Positions 22,752 through 33,339 of a stretch of 64,000 nt of DNA are shown here, piece after piece. The notes below the pieces were generated by a model. It did no database searches. It worked only from the letters and a program-made list of their open reading frames with translations, and was not told where the DNA came from. Each line of letters opens with the position of its first letter. The stretch's first letter is position 1. The DNA comes from Apium graveolens (taxonomy: Eukaryota; Streptophyta; Magnoliopsida; Apiales; Apiaceae): positions 306,978,565 through 307,042,564 of the forward strand of contig NC_133648.1 of the NCBI RefSeq assembly GCF_009905375.1, given 5' to 3'. Position numbers and translations under genes: made by a program.

Positions 22752-22826
22752 TTTTTCCCTTTCCCGTTTGTAGGAGTTTGAAGGTTATAGATTAATCGAG
22801 TGATGAAAAGTGGAGGGAGAGATTAC

Positions 22827-22836
22827 CTATTTATAG
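22827..22836 (-). promoter_or_regulatory. TATA box of PMEI copy 1
   Basis: CTATAAATAG on the minus strand lies about 80 bases upstream of the ATG at 22751. The equivalent position in copy 2 and in the broken third copy carries TATAAATAAG and TATAGATAAG. Confidence 0.7.
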
Positions 22837-23911
22837 GAAAATTATTTATAATTATTTTTGGATAATTTTTAGAGTATATTTGTTTAAAATATAAACATAA
22901 TGCAAGGGGGCCTACATTCAAGTTGATCCAAGCCTAGCTAGTGGGCGATTTAAACATGTCTTTGATCGCGAGGAGGGATTTGGGGAGGGGGCATAATCTA
23001 TAATGTAAAAAGGGGCAATTGCTAAACAATTTGCATTTGGCTTCTAATGAGTGATGAAACAGTGGGGTCTGATACTCTCCATAGGTGTAGTCCCTAGAGT
23101 TACATGCATGGCTGGCAAGTGGCAACTCCAAGAAGCCAAAAAGGACGGTTTTAGAGCTTTTCAGGCTGGAGCTATTTGGTGTTTACATCACTGCAGTATC
23201 TAATTGGGAAACATCTAACTTGCTTGCAGCTCATTTGATTTTAAAATCTTATTGCTCGTGTTCGTATTAGTATGTGTGTTTTTTGCCAGGTTACATTTGT
23301 TTTACTTTAGAGGGAACAAATGTAAGGTTGCCTAGTTGATTCCAATTTGCAGTAGAGTAACTATTTTTTTGAATACTTATCTTGCTCGCATGATTTTGGG
23401 GATAATGGGTCTAGGAAATTATGGTATGTACTTTTAGTCTCTAAGGGACATATAATACTCTCAAACAATCTGAAGGAATCGCAACCAACTTGCCTCGAGT
23501 TCATTAATCAAACCCAAGCTTGACATACCACTTGTTTTTTGATTCAATGAATGGAAACTGTTGTATTGTGGCCAAAGATAGCTACTCATGCTCTCTTGAG
23601 GTCCGATTCTTTTATTAGTTTTGGAACTAACCCAATTGGAAATACTTATATCAATGAGGAGATATAATGATGGAAGTAAAACAATAGGTCCTAAAAAAAA
23701 TCAAGGTGTAATCTTTCTCTTTACTGATTCTTATGGCTTAATCTGAAGTGATAGATTATTTTCCAATGTTCCCAATTCAAGTAGTCACTGGGTACTGACA
23801 TACTATAATATTATAGGACAGAGAACTTACATTTCCTGTACATTGTTTGCAAGTGTTTGTTATTTTACTAGTTAGTAATTCAGTGAAATGAAAGTTTGGT
23901 GCTTACAAGGG
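22837..23911. repeat. Upstream block of PMEI copy 1, repeated in the cluster
   Basis: A mosaic block contains words such as AACAGTGGGGTCTGATACTC, AGAGTTACATGCA, TTCAGGCTGGAGCTATT and GGGAACAAATGTAAGGTT. It recurs with divergence at about 24600-25000 and in part at 24250-24550 and 27590-27960. It is probably promoter-proximal DNA duplicated along with the inhibitor genes. No coding potential is evident. Confidence 0.6.
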
Positions 23912-24215
23912 TTAGGATCGAAATGAACATCTAAAAGAGCTTTGCGGATTATATCTGTTCTTTTTTTCTTTTTTTTCCTCAACCGTAGTACTGTAAATTT
24001 TATAAAAGCCAATAGAGTTTTTGTCATGACTGTTTTTGGGAGGTATCGAACTAAATATATGCATTGAACCAGATTTTAAAGAGAACATGTTCTTTGGGAT
24101 ATAAGAGTTCTTTGAGGAGCCTTTCATTTCACAATGTCGTTTGTGGAAGTTTAAACTTTAAAGGTTATAGATAAACTGTGTTGTGGAAAATGGAGGGAGA
24201 TGCTACTTATCTATA
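23912..24215 (-). pseudogene. Third PMEI copy reduced to promoter and first codons
   Basis: Minus-strand sequence from 24215 to 24128 matches the core promoter and 5' leader of PMEI copy 2, including a decayed TATA (TATAGATAAG near 24205-24214). The ATG at 24127 opens MKGSSKNSYIPKN, alignable with MEGSIKNYTLAKT of copy 2. After about ten codons the similarity ends and the 71-codon frame runs into unrelated sequence. The cysteines and the inhibitor fold are absent, so this is a truncated gene copy. Confidence 0.7.
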
Positions 24216-25480
24216 GAAATGTGGGGTTATATTATGCAGAGGACATTTGTTCAAAGATATTAAGTTGATCAAAGCCTAGTGGTAGTGGGTGATTTGAACA
24301 TTTTTTGGTCGATAGGGGTTTAATGTATTTGGTGGCAACTCAGGAAGGGCTAATTGCTTAATTATTTGTACTTGGCTATAAACCAGCATGTGCTGGCTTT
24401 AAATGAATAAAACAGTGGGGTTTGATACTCTCAAGTCTCAACTAGTGTAGTCGCCATAGTTTGATGCATGGCAACTTGAAGTAGGCCAGTTCTGGAGCTT
24501 TTCAGGCTGGACCTTCTTGGTGTTTTGTGTCTACTCAGCATTTGGGTAGATTTAAGAATAAGATCAATGCAGTATTTAATTGAAAAATATCTAGCTTGCT
24601 TGTGGATATTGTATTTAGTGGCAATGTGAAAAGGGCTAATAGCTTAACAATTTGTAGTTGGCTTTAAATGAGCGAATGAAACAGTGGGGGTCTGATATAC
24701 TCTCCATTAGAGTAGTCCCCAGAGTTACATGCACAGGGACTCGTAGAAGGTTGCTTTTAGAACTTTCCAGGCTGGAGCTATTAGGTGTTAACATCACTGC
24801 GATATCTAATTTGCTTGGGGCTACTTTGATTTCAAAATCTTAATCCTTGCGTCTCTATTAGTATGTGCTTTTTTTTTTGCCAGGTTATATTTGTTTATTG
24901 GGGAACAAATGTAAGGTTCCCTAGTTGATTCCGATTTGCAATAGAGTAACGATTTTGTAGATAGTATCTTGCTCACATCCTTTAGGGATATTGCATTTAG
25001 GAAATTGTGATATGTACTTTTGGTCTTCTAGGTATATATGTAATAGGTTTCAAATAATCTGAAGGAACCGCAACCAACTTGCCTGGAGTTCAATTATTAA
25101 ACCCAAGCTTTACATGCTACTTGTTTTATGGTTCAATGAATGAGAACTTTTGTATCCCGGCCAAAGATGGCTACTCATGCTCTCTTAGAGGAACTAGGCA
25201 ACTGGCCAAATTGGAAACAATTACATCTATATATGAGATAGAGAAATGGTAATGGTAAGTAAAACAGCAAGTCCTTTTTTTTTTGGTTTAATCTTTCTTC
25301 TTACTGATTCTCAATGGTATAATTTGAAGTGACAAAGATGAAATTACAAAATCAGAGTGTCCCGGCAGGTTTGTTTTAACTTCCACCCCTTTAGGCTATA
25401 TCCCTAGAAACAAACTTGTGGCATCTCAATATATTCCAAGCACAATACCAATTGAAACTCGCGGCCTTTATCTTTTTTTT
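24216..25480. repeat. Two diverged upstream blocks in tandem
   Basis: 24250-24550 resembles 27590-27960 (TGATCAAAGCCTAGTGG, then GTCGCCATAGTTTGATGCAT, then GGAGCTTTTCAGGCTGGACC). 24600-25250 resembles 22980-23620 (AACAATTTGTAGTTGGC, then GCCAGGTTATATTTGTTT, then GGGAACAAATGTAAGGTTCC). Two different upstream blocks therefore sit side by side with no inhibitor gene between them, the trace of unequal exchange or deletion. Confidence 0.6.
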
Positions 25481-26867
25481 GCTGATTTAAGTTCTCCTCT
25501 CTTCTCCAATATGTGTTTGACTGTTTGTGCTTCTATGAGCTATAACAATATGGGAATAAATGTAAGATCGTCTTGTTCTATGCCGTCTTTATAAATATCT
25601 CCTAGATTGCATAGAGAAAGGAATCCTACAAGTGCCCTTGGAACAATTTAATGAAGTATACTTGTAGTCTTGGACTGTCAATTGTTCACATTAGTTCTGG
25701 GAGAAAAAAACAGCTTTACATATAAGCATGATATATGATATTATAGATAAATTTTCTCTCCAGAATTACACAATTACAGTATAAGGCGTGATAGCTATTT
25801 TGAGTCAATAATTTCATTAGGTTCAAGATTCTACAGTATTGGATGCTAACTAACTGTAGGGCAGAGAACTTGTTTTCTTTTATATCGTGTTGCTTGCTTG
25901 CTTTCCATCCTGGTGTATTCGTTCGACACTGGAAATTCATTCTCTTTCCAGTGAGGGAGGGAGGGAGGGAGGGGCTTCTGTGTTCATTGTGAAGGTAGCA
26001 GTCACCTTCTATGTAATTGCATATGAAGTCTTTAGTCTAATATATTACAGAAGAATGAGATTTGATTGCCTGCTCGCTTTTATTTCTTGTAAACAAATAT
26101 GGAAAAGTAGTATTTCATAAAATTTAGATCTATTATAGATATGTAAAAGGACAGTCTTCAGTTGCAGTTTGGGACAATCAGTACCCGGGGACCAAGTACA
26201 AATGTACAATAATTGAATGTACTGGTTTGTTGGTTCCTTAGTAATTTTACAACAGAGATCATGCATATGTTTGCTACTTGCTACCTTATCCTTATTTACC
26301 ATCAATCCAAGGAGAGGAGTGGTCTGAATGATTCCCTCGGGGGCTTAAGCACCATCATCCAAATCAATCCCCATATCCTATTAATTCACCTATATATTGC
26401 TACATTTCTTCTAGAACAAACTCGTCTCCGTTGATTATCTCAAGCATATTACCAGTGGAGACGATGAAGTGTTTAGATGCAGCGGATTACTCCAAAATTT
26501 GGTTTTAGTTAAAGTGAAATAGGACTCGTGACTTATAACCTTACAAATGAGCTCACATGAATGGTTCACATTATAATTTTGGTTGAATCATTCGAAAGCC
26601 TTGTGCCATTCAGCTCATCTAGTTTGATTTAACATAATAGATTTTTGTCTTAAACGCGTTAAACTTCGTGTTAGAGGTCTGGATAGAGTTTAAACCCCTA
26701 TTTGCTGCATCGCTACCACCCTAGCCCTGGAAACGAGCAAGTGCTAGGTTCTGGATGTAACAAAATGGCTGTGTATGTATAAAAACAATGTACTAAAATG
26801 GATGTGTACATGTCTTGACTTCATTATAGCATGTAATCATATAAACTAATTAAATATCAAACGTAAA
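25481..26867. repeat. Duplicated 3' flank with a decayed copy of Jagunal-like intron 4 and exon 5
   Basis: 25600-25860 aligns by eye with 19620-19900. AATCCTACAAGTGCCC corresponds to AATCCTATAAGTGTC, and TTTCATTAGGTTCAAGATTC near 25813 corresponds to TTTCAATAGGTTGTAAAAGA at the exon 5 acceptor. 25970-26400 aligns with 20340-21010. The copy of exon 5 has lost its frame. A GGGA run lies at 25954-25974. No functional gene is seen here. Confidence 0.55.
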
Positions 26868-27476
26868 CTATCCGTGAAGGGAATTGTAGCTATTGATCAA
26901 AGACAAAGCGTTGCTTGTCAAATGAACAACGTTTAGAATTCTTCCCCTGACAACGTTCTTGGTGTTCCCGGCTTTTGCAGCAAACCCATCCATGCAAGTG
27001 TCCTCGTCTGTTAGAGCAGCACTGACCCAGGTTTGTATGTCACTCATTAAGAGTCCATATTTTGGGGATCCATTAATCTGACTCATCTCTCCCATAGATC
27101 TTTTAAGCTCGTCGATTGAGTCTGTTAACTCTTCAAGGCAATCTTTCATTGGCCCAACTTCTTTAGGCTTCATACTAGGAGCTTTTGACAAGCTTAGCAT
27201 CGCATTAGATGTCAAAACCACATGATTGAGAGCAACGGAGAGAGCTGTCTGAGCTAGTAGCCTAGAACTTGTTTGGATAGCACTTGTATGACTTGAGAGT
27301 GAGGTGAAGCAGAGACCAGGGAAGCTGGTGGCACTGCAAGAGGTTTTGATGAACTCGGTGCTTGCCTTCTCGGCCCCATATTTAATAGCGAAGGTTGAAT
27401 ATATGCAGAAATGAAGGAGAATGATTAGAAGAACAAAAGTTTTAGCCAAAGTGTAATTCTTAATGGAGCCTTCCAT
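26868..27476 (-). CDS. Pectin methylesterase/invertase inhibitor-domain protein, copy 2
   Basis: This is a 202-residue single-exon paralog of the gene at 22143, same length and orientation, with the four PMEI cysteines at the same positions (47, 56, 113, 161). Its signal peptide differs (FVLLIILLHFCIYSTFA). From about residue 60 to the C-terminus the two proteins differ at only a handful of sites, for example NAMLSLSKAP versus AALLSLSKAP and VVRGRI versus VVGGRI. The uneven pattern (diverged N-terminus, near-identical remainder) suggests gene conversion after duplication. It should be secreted to the apoplast and inhibit an endogenous pectin methylesterase or invertase. Confidence 0.9.
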   Translation of the reverse strand: MEGSIKNYTLAKTFVLLIILLHFCIYSTFAIKYGAEKASTEFIKTSCSATSFPGLCFTSLSSHTSAIQTSSRLLAQTALSVALNHVVLTSNAMLSLSKAPSMKPKEVGPMKDCLEELTDSIDELKRSMGEMSQINGSPKYGLLMSDIQTWVSAALTDEDTCMDGFAAKAGNTKNVVRGRILNVVHLTSNALSLINSYNSLHG

Positions 27477-27555
27477 TTCTCACTTTCTTTCGTAGAAGTT
27501 TGAACTTTAAAGGTTATTGATCACCTGAGTTGTGAAAAATGGAGGAAGAGGCTAC

Positions 27556-27565
27556 TTATTTATAG
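27556..27565 (-). promoter_or_regulatory. TATA box of PMEI copy 2
   Basis: CTATAAATAA on the minus strand lies about 85 bases upstream of the ATG at 27476, in the same context as in copy 1. Confidence 0.7.
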
Positions 27566-28027
27566 GTAAATGTGGAGTTGTTCAAAAAATATGAAGTTGA
27601 TGAAAGCCTAGTGGGTGAATTGAACATTTTTTGGTGGATAGGGGTTTTATGTATTTAGCAGAAACTGAAGAAGGGATAATTGCTTAGTTATTGTAGTTGT
27701 CTATAAGCCAACATATGCTGGCATTAAATAAATGAATGAAACAGTGGGGTTTGATACTCTCAACTAGTGTAGTCGCCATAGTTTGATGCATGGCAACTTG
27801 AAGTAGGCCGGTTCTGGGACTTTCCAGGCTGGACCTCTTTGGTGTTTTGTGTCTGCTCAGCATTTGGATAGATTTGAAAATAAGATCACTGTAGTATCTA
27901 ATTGAAAAATATCTAGCTTGCTTCCGGGTTTCTTTGATTCTAATATGCAAGTGCTTGTGTCCGTGTGCTAGCATATTTCTTTTTTTTGGGCTAAGTTTCG
28001 TGTTAGAATTTGTTTTAACTGTTTATG
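27566..28027. repeat. Upstream block of PMEI copy 2
   Basis: This aligns with 24216-24600 (TGGATAGGGGTTTTATGTAT, then GTCGCCATAGTTTGATGCAT, then CCAGGCTGGACC). It is the promoter-side part of the duplicated unit. Confidence 0.6.
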
Positions 28028-28107
28028 TTAGAATATAAGATTCTGAAAAGGGCCATACTAAACTCTAATACCTCGAGTATGGCCCTTTTCAGGATCTTAT
28101 ATTCTAA
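28028..28107. repeat. Near-perfect 32-bp inverted repeat (hairpin)
   Basis: The arm at 28028-28059 and the reverse complement of the arm at 28076-28107 agree at 31 of 32 positions, with a 16-base spacer. A further partial copy of the arm (ATCCTGAAAATGGTCAT) follows at about 28117. It could be a miniature inverted-repeat element or a hairpin-RNA source; no target-site duplication was established. Confidence 0.85.
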
Positions 28108-28733
28108 TATATAAAATCCTGAAAATGGTCATTCTTTACACTCTTGAATTTGTCTCTTATTTTAATGCCTTGACTCGAAGTTATCAACATGAGTGCGAGA
28201 CTCTTATTTGTCTCTTATTTGAATTTGAGCAACATGAGTGCGAGAAATGTCTTAACATAGATGTTAAATTTGGTATTCTAGTATGGATGAAAAGCTTTAT
28301 ATCCTGGTCGTAGATGGCTTGTTGTGCTCTCTTGTGGTCCGATTCCTTTATTAGATGTTGATAGGAGCAGCTGGCCAAATTGGAAACGCTTTTTATGATC
28401 TATATGATACATGCAAAAAGAACAAGTTTGAAATTATTTAGAATTTCAATTATCTCAAATGACCGATGATTTTCCAATGTCTTCAGGGTTGGAAAACATA
28501 TCTCAGTTTCTATTTTTAATTTGTTACATTTGTAAATCTTAAATTGGTCACCCAAGTAAAAGACTCGTCTCAAATTAGTTATGAAACTTAACGGGTATTA
28601 TTTGAATTATTAAATTTATAATGGATATCAAACAAATAACTCAAAATATGTGTTCAAGAATTAAAAGTTATTTTTATAAAATTTTATACATTTTCTTGAA
28701 TTCTACTTCAATCAAATAAAAAATTATGAATTC
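28108..28733. other. AT-rich spacer with a short direct duplication
   Basis: TTTGTCTCTTATTT and CAACATGAGTGCGAGA each occur twice between 28147 and 28245. 28290-28390 resembles 23555-23640 of the PMEI cluster. The remainder holds nothing I can name. It ends at AATTC, the target duplication of the next element. Confidence 0.4.
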
Positions 28734-29262
28734 TGTTGTGGAATAAAAACTAGAGTGCGTTAGTATTTAATACTAGGTTTTGTGAGTTTCGAGTTTTAAT
28801 GGTTGTTCTTGCGTTCGGGATTATCGGTCCTTGAAATATGTCTACGTATCTCTGGGTTGTACAGAATCAAGCCAAAAATGTAGTTCTAGGTTGAGGGGTA
28901 GAGTTCTTTATACAGAGGTGAGTTAAGATTTAGACTTATGTTAGGAGACTTGGTGGTCAAGTCTCCAACTTAGATAGTGATTAGGAGTCCTATCAGGTAA
29001 GGAACTCCAGAAGCTTCTGTGTAGGACTTTGAGTCCGTTTAGGACACATGTCTCTGCTCTTCCGACCGTATTGGGCCTAGTTTGTGAATAGCTTGTGTTC
29101 GTGGATCTTGACGACTACTGCTGGTGGGCCTTGTCTATATGGGTCGTCTTGAGTCTGCTACGAGCTCGGATCAGATAGGTCCGTACTGAACTTTAGACAA
29201 GAAACCAAAGTGTAATTAATGTGACATTTAATGTATCTTTATGATGTATTTTCTATCCATAT
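28734..29262 (-). repeat. 3' LTR of Tat element B
   Basis: It starts TGTTGTGGAATAAAAAC and ends CTATCCATATCA. It is paired with the LTR at 44016-44546 and bounded outside by AATTC. Confidence 0.9.
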
Positions 29263-29277
29263 CATTTGCCCCCCAAC
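29263..29277 (-). other. Polypurine tract of Tat element B
   Basis: The minus strand reads AAGTTGGGGGGCAAA directly before the LTR start TGATATGG. Confidence 0.85.
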
Positions 29278-29386
29278 TTTCGGGAATACTGCTCGAGTTT
29301 TCGTGGAAGTTATAATGGTCTTTTCGCGACTCAGGGTACTTTTGGTCCTTCTCGGGTATCGGCCCTTCATGGGTATCGTCGTACTA

Positions 29387-29419
29387 TCGTAAAGTGTGGA
29401 GCGACCTACACGTTTACAA
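29387..29419. other. Second copy of the 33-bp Tat-conserved block
   Basis: This matches 103-135 of element A (TAAAGTGTGGAGCG, CTACAC, TTTACAA) in the same relative place inside the polypurine tract. Confidence 0.7.
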
Positions 29420-29479
29420 CAACTTATTAGTGTGAGTATACACACTTAATGCCGTTGCACAGGCTATTTGGATAGTGTT

Positions 29480-29910
29480 CAACACTAAACGGTCCTAATC
29501 GGGACTAAAAAGCGAGCATTTATCACCCGTTAACCTTCGTCAAGGTTAATTATAGGGTGAAAGCTGCTAACTGGCCCTAATCGGGGCTAATCGGCCCTAA
29601 CCGGGACTAATTTTCATGTACAAGCTGCTAACTAAGCTTAAAAGAGCCTAATTTTAAGCTGGAATGTATTAATTGACCTTAATCGAGGCTAATCTGCCCT
29701 AAACAGGGCTAATCAAGACTAATCAATATGCATAAGACACTAATTATCTCTAATTCACACTAATCACAAGAGTGAATAGGTTAAATGACCCTATTCTGGG
29801 CTAATTTCATCATACGAATCACTAATTCCCCTGGTTCGGGTTAATTACGCTTAATATACACTAATCGGCCATAATCTAGGCTAAATTTAACTAACCGGGG
29901 CTTAATCCTA
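29480..29910. repeat. Degenerate CTAATCGGG/GGCCCTAA repeat tract
   Basis: Words such as CTAATCGGGGCTAATCGGCC, CCCTAAACAGGGCTAATC and CTAACCGGGGCTTAATCC recur about every 20-30 bases, on irregular spacing. The tract takes the same position as the 40-bp minisatellite of element A but has unrelated sequence. Confidence 0.65.
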
Positions 29911-30239
29911 AAATCCTGAAATTTTAAAAAAAAATTGAATTTTTTCTGATATTCTCCATTTTTACAAAAATTTCAAAAAAAATCGCAGGGGGTTGTCGGG
30001 GCCGAGCAGGACCTCCTACTGCAAGAGGCTCTGCTCGGCCACATGCCCTCAATTGTGGTCTGATCGGCCTTGCTTGGTCGGCCACCTCCTGGTCGGCCCT
30101 GAGCAGGTCCTCCTGCTCCTTGCTGACCAAGGGTGTTTGCTCCAAAAAATTTTTTCTTTTTTTTTTTGTAGAACCTTCTACTCAGACTCAAGTCCTTTGT
30201 GCTCTTTACTAGGCTACTCTTACTCTTAGTTATCCATGA

Positions 30240-31840
30240 AATTAATTTCATGGTTGCGCTAGAGTTCCTTAGGGTTCTGCTACGCTTGTTTCAGTGAACG
30301 TTCCATACTCATTCTATCGAACATTCTGTACTCGTTCTTATTGAGCGTTCTATGTTCTATTGAACTTGTTCTTATAGGAAGTTCTATACTTCACTGAGCT
30401 TGTCCATACTTGCTCTATAGGATGTTCTGTACTCCAAAAGACTCGTTCTCGTAGACGTTCTAGTCTTCACGGAACTTAGCTCCATTGGGAGTTATCTTTT
30501 TCAAGAAATCTCTGAAAGACTTCTTAGGGGGGGTCTCCGGAACAACTTCAGAAGGCCTCAGGGCTCTCTTACAGGAGCTCCTGGTCGGCCCCAAGGCCCC
30601 AATTGTAGCCTGGTCGGCCAGGCTTGGTCTTAGTAGGCCTTGTGGCCACTCTCATCGAGGTCTGATCAGTCGGGAGAAAAAGTTCACTAAACTCTTCACG
30701 GTGAACGTTTTACTCTTCACGAAACTTATTTCCGTGAATCCTATGGCCTTCATGGAGCTTGTTCTCGCCGATGTTATGATCTTTATGAAATTCGTTATCG
30801 TGGACATCCTAGTGTTCACGAAACTTATTTCCGTTGGAGATCAACCCTTTCTTACGAATTCACACAAAATTTCTCAAATGAGCTACCAGAACAACTTTGG
30901 AAGGCCTCAAGGCTCTCCTATAGAGGCTCATGGTCGGCCTCAAGGCTTCATTTTGTATCCTGGTCGGCCAAGGCTACTCTTCATGTATCCCGGGGTCCTC
31001 CGGGGTGTCTTACAAAGGCTCCTGCTCGGCCAGAAGGCCCCCATTTGTTGGCTGGTCGGCCAAATCTGCTCTTAGCAGACCTAGGGAGTCTCTTGCAGGG
31101 TAGTCTGATCCATTATGAGTAGAATGTTTTGTTCTCGTACTCGTGAGTAATCCGGCCTTCACGAAACTTGTTCAGCTGAAAAGCTAATCTTGTTCTAATC
31201 TTTATAAGCTCTGATAATCATGGTGATTAGTGTAATCAATCATCAGTTAAGACTAACGACTTGTGTTTAGCCTCAGCCAGGCTTTTCTGATCATTTTATA
31301 GTGAACGCTCTTTCTTCATGAAACTTATTTTCGCGGACGTTCTAGTCTTTACGAAATTTGTTCTCATGGACTCTTTAGCCTTCGCGAAACTTGTTCTCGT
31401 GGACGTTCTAGTCTTCACGAAACTTGTTCTCGTTGGGCGCCTAATTTTTCAAGAATTCTCAAGGAATTTCAGAGGAGTTCCCCCGGAAAACCTTCAGGAG
31501 GGTTTGGATCAACCCTACAGGGGTTCCTGGTCGGCTATAAGACCTTCATATGTCCTGGTCGACCAATCATGCTCTTTTTGGTGGACGTTCTGCCCTTTTT
31601 CTAGTGAGCGTTATGTACTTGTTCTCGTGAACGTTCTACTCTTCACGAAACTTATTTCCCTCCGTGAGGGTTCTAGTCGGCCTAATCCTTCCTTGTGAGG
31701 ACTAGGCATCACTGACTCTTGGTAGGCTAGAATTCACCTCCGCGAGCGTCTTACTCTTCATGAAACTTGTTCTCGTGAACGTCTTGTTCTTTACGAAACT
31801 TGTTTTCGTGGAAGTTCTTATCTTCACCAGGAGCATCCCT
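30240..31840. repeat. 33-bp repeats within a larger repeated unit, element B
   Basis: Copies of a 33-bp unit (GAAACTTGTTCTCGTGGACG plus TTCTAGTCTTCAC) occur in clusters at about 30240-30480, 30690-30840, 31120-31180, 31310-31440, 31575-31660 and 31740-31830. Read on the plus strand, 30690-30840 and 31318-31440 keep an 11-codon periodicity (KLVLVDVLVFT-like). Between clusters lies a second repeated block with CCTGGTCGGCC pairs (30560-30640, 30900-30975, 31000-31065, 31490-31565). No known protein is encoded. Confidence 0.75.
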
Positions 31841-33060
31841 TGGCTCTAGTTTATGGTTTTCTTGGAACCTTTACTTGGGGGCCATCTCTATTAGTTCCGG
31901 ACGTCTGTAGACATTCTTTCGAGGACGTCCTACTCGGCCTAACCCCTTCATATGGAGGGGTCGGCTTCAAGGACTCTTGGTCAACCATAGAGACCAAGCC
32001 CTTGAGGCCCTGGTAGGTCGTAACCTCAATGTCTCAAGCTTCTTGGCCCTTCAGGACCTTATTTCGAGGAAGTTCTTGAACTTCAATCTTCTCAATATCA
32101 AGTCGTGGATTAGACTTTCTTCTCTCTTTTTTTGTTCGAGGAGTGCCTTGCCGGGTGGGGTCTCATCCGATGTCCCTTTAGACAATCAAAGATCTTCATG
32201 GATGGCTACTCGGCTTCCTCTAGTCAGCTGAGGGGTCCATTCATGACCTCTTCAGTCGGTCAGGGGGAAATATTTTTGTTTTCTTGGACAACATATCTTG
32301 ATCACGTTCGTGATGAGCCTCAAATATAAACTATCATGTTTGTGTTCTTGATGGGTCCTCACAATTCAAAGGAAGCTTGTTAAGGATGACCTTAGAGGCT
32401 TCTCTGTCGAGGGTACTTATCTTCCTCATAATTTACCATTGGTTAAATTTGTTCCAATTAGGCGAACAGCTTCTTGAAGCGGAGATGTGCGGGGCTCATG
32501 CCTTGTATCAGGTATATCTCTTCTTTTTAGAACTTTCAATACTTCAAATTTAAGGAGGAGCTTGGCTAGCTTAAGGCCTCCCTTGGAGGCCGGTCGGCTG
32601 AATCCGTTTCCGAGGGATATCCAGTCGGTGCTGATCATCCTTCTTTGGTAGGCTGAAGTTTGTAGTGCAGACTTTAGTCGACCAAATATATTTCGTGAAG
32701 TTAGTTTTCTAATATCTTTTTCTTATTAGGCCAACGCCTACTTCGCAGCTTCTGTCAATAAGAGTTCAAAATGGAGTAGTGGGCACATGGACTTGGGGGC
32801 ATTGATGAAGAAACTTTGAAGAAAGTTTCAAGATTGGGTTTCCGGAGCTCTCTTAGTGTTTATTAACAATCATAAGACTTTTTCAAGATGATGGACACCC
32901 ATGATGATGAGATGCGCTCTGTTAACATGTCCATTGGCTCTATTCATAGCTTTTACCCAGATGTGGTAATTTTGTGAGGCTTTCCTAGCCTTTGGGCTGT
33001 TTCTGAGGTTGCCACTATTGGCCAATCATCTGATTTTGTACTATAGATTGTCCTTTAGTG
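31841..33060 (+). pseudogene. Decayed antisense accessory gene of element B
   Basis: Plus-strand fragments such as LLEAEMCGAHALYQ (about 32463-32510) and, after an intron-like stretch ending TTATTAG, ANAYFAASVNKSSKW (about 32730) look like the coiled-coil part of the accessory gene seen in element A. They are followed by a tail in the same relative place (CTTGCATGGCTTTGTTTG near 33070, compare CCTGCATGGCTTGTTTAC at 10362). Frames are badly broken and no promoter is recognisable. Confidence 0.4.
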
Positions 33061-33339
33061 TTTAGGCCTTGCATGGCTTTGTTTGTCTTGTGTGGTTTTT
33101 ATTTAATGGTTATCTATTAGCGGTCCTTCATGGACTTGAACATCTTCGGTGTGTAACCTTATCTTCCATCATGACTTGATTTATGATCCTTCAATATCTC
33201 CTGCATTTGTAGTTTAATTTCATATTCGTCTTTTACTTTCGGTATTTTGGTCATTCGGGACTTTTATTAGATGCCCGTACACTGGTCGACCTTATTCCTC
33301 CATCTACTACTAAGTACTAGGAACATGTCTTTCATTTCC
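33061..33339. other. Gap between antisense remnant and pol, element B
   Basis: This corresponds to 10350-10668 of element A. Nothing else is recognised. Confidence 0.35.

Noticed and set aside
25954..25974. GGGA run as a G-quadruplex regulatory element
   Set aside because: It is a simple repeat in decayed duplicated DNA with no gene start nearby.
30485..31075. 196-codon plus-strand frame across the 33-bp repeats as a real protein
   Set aside because: The repeats explain the openness, no known domain is present, and flanking copies are out of frame. It is kept as a repeat finding only.
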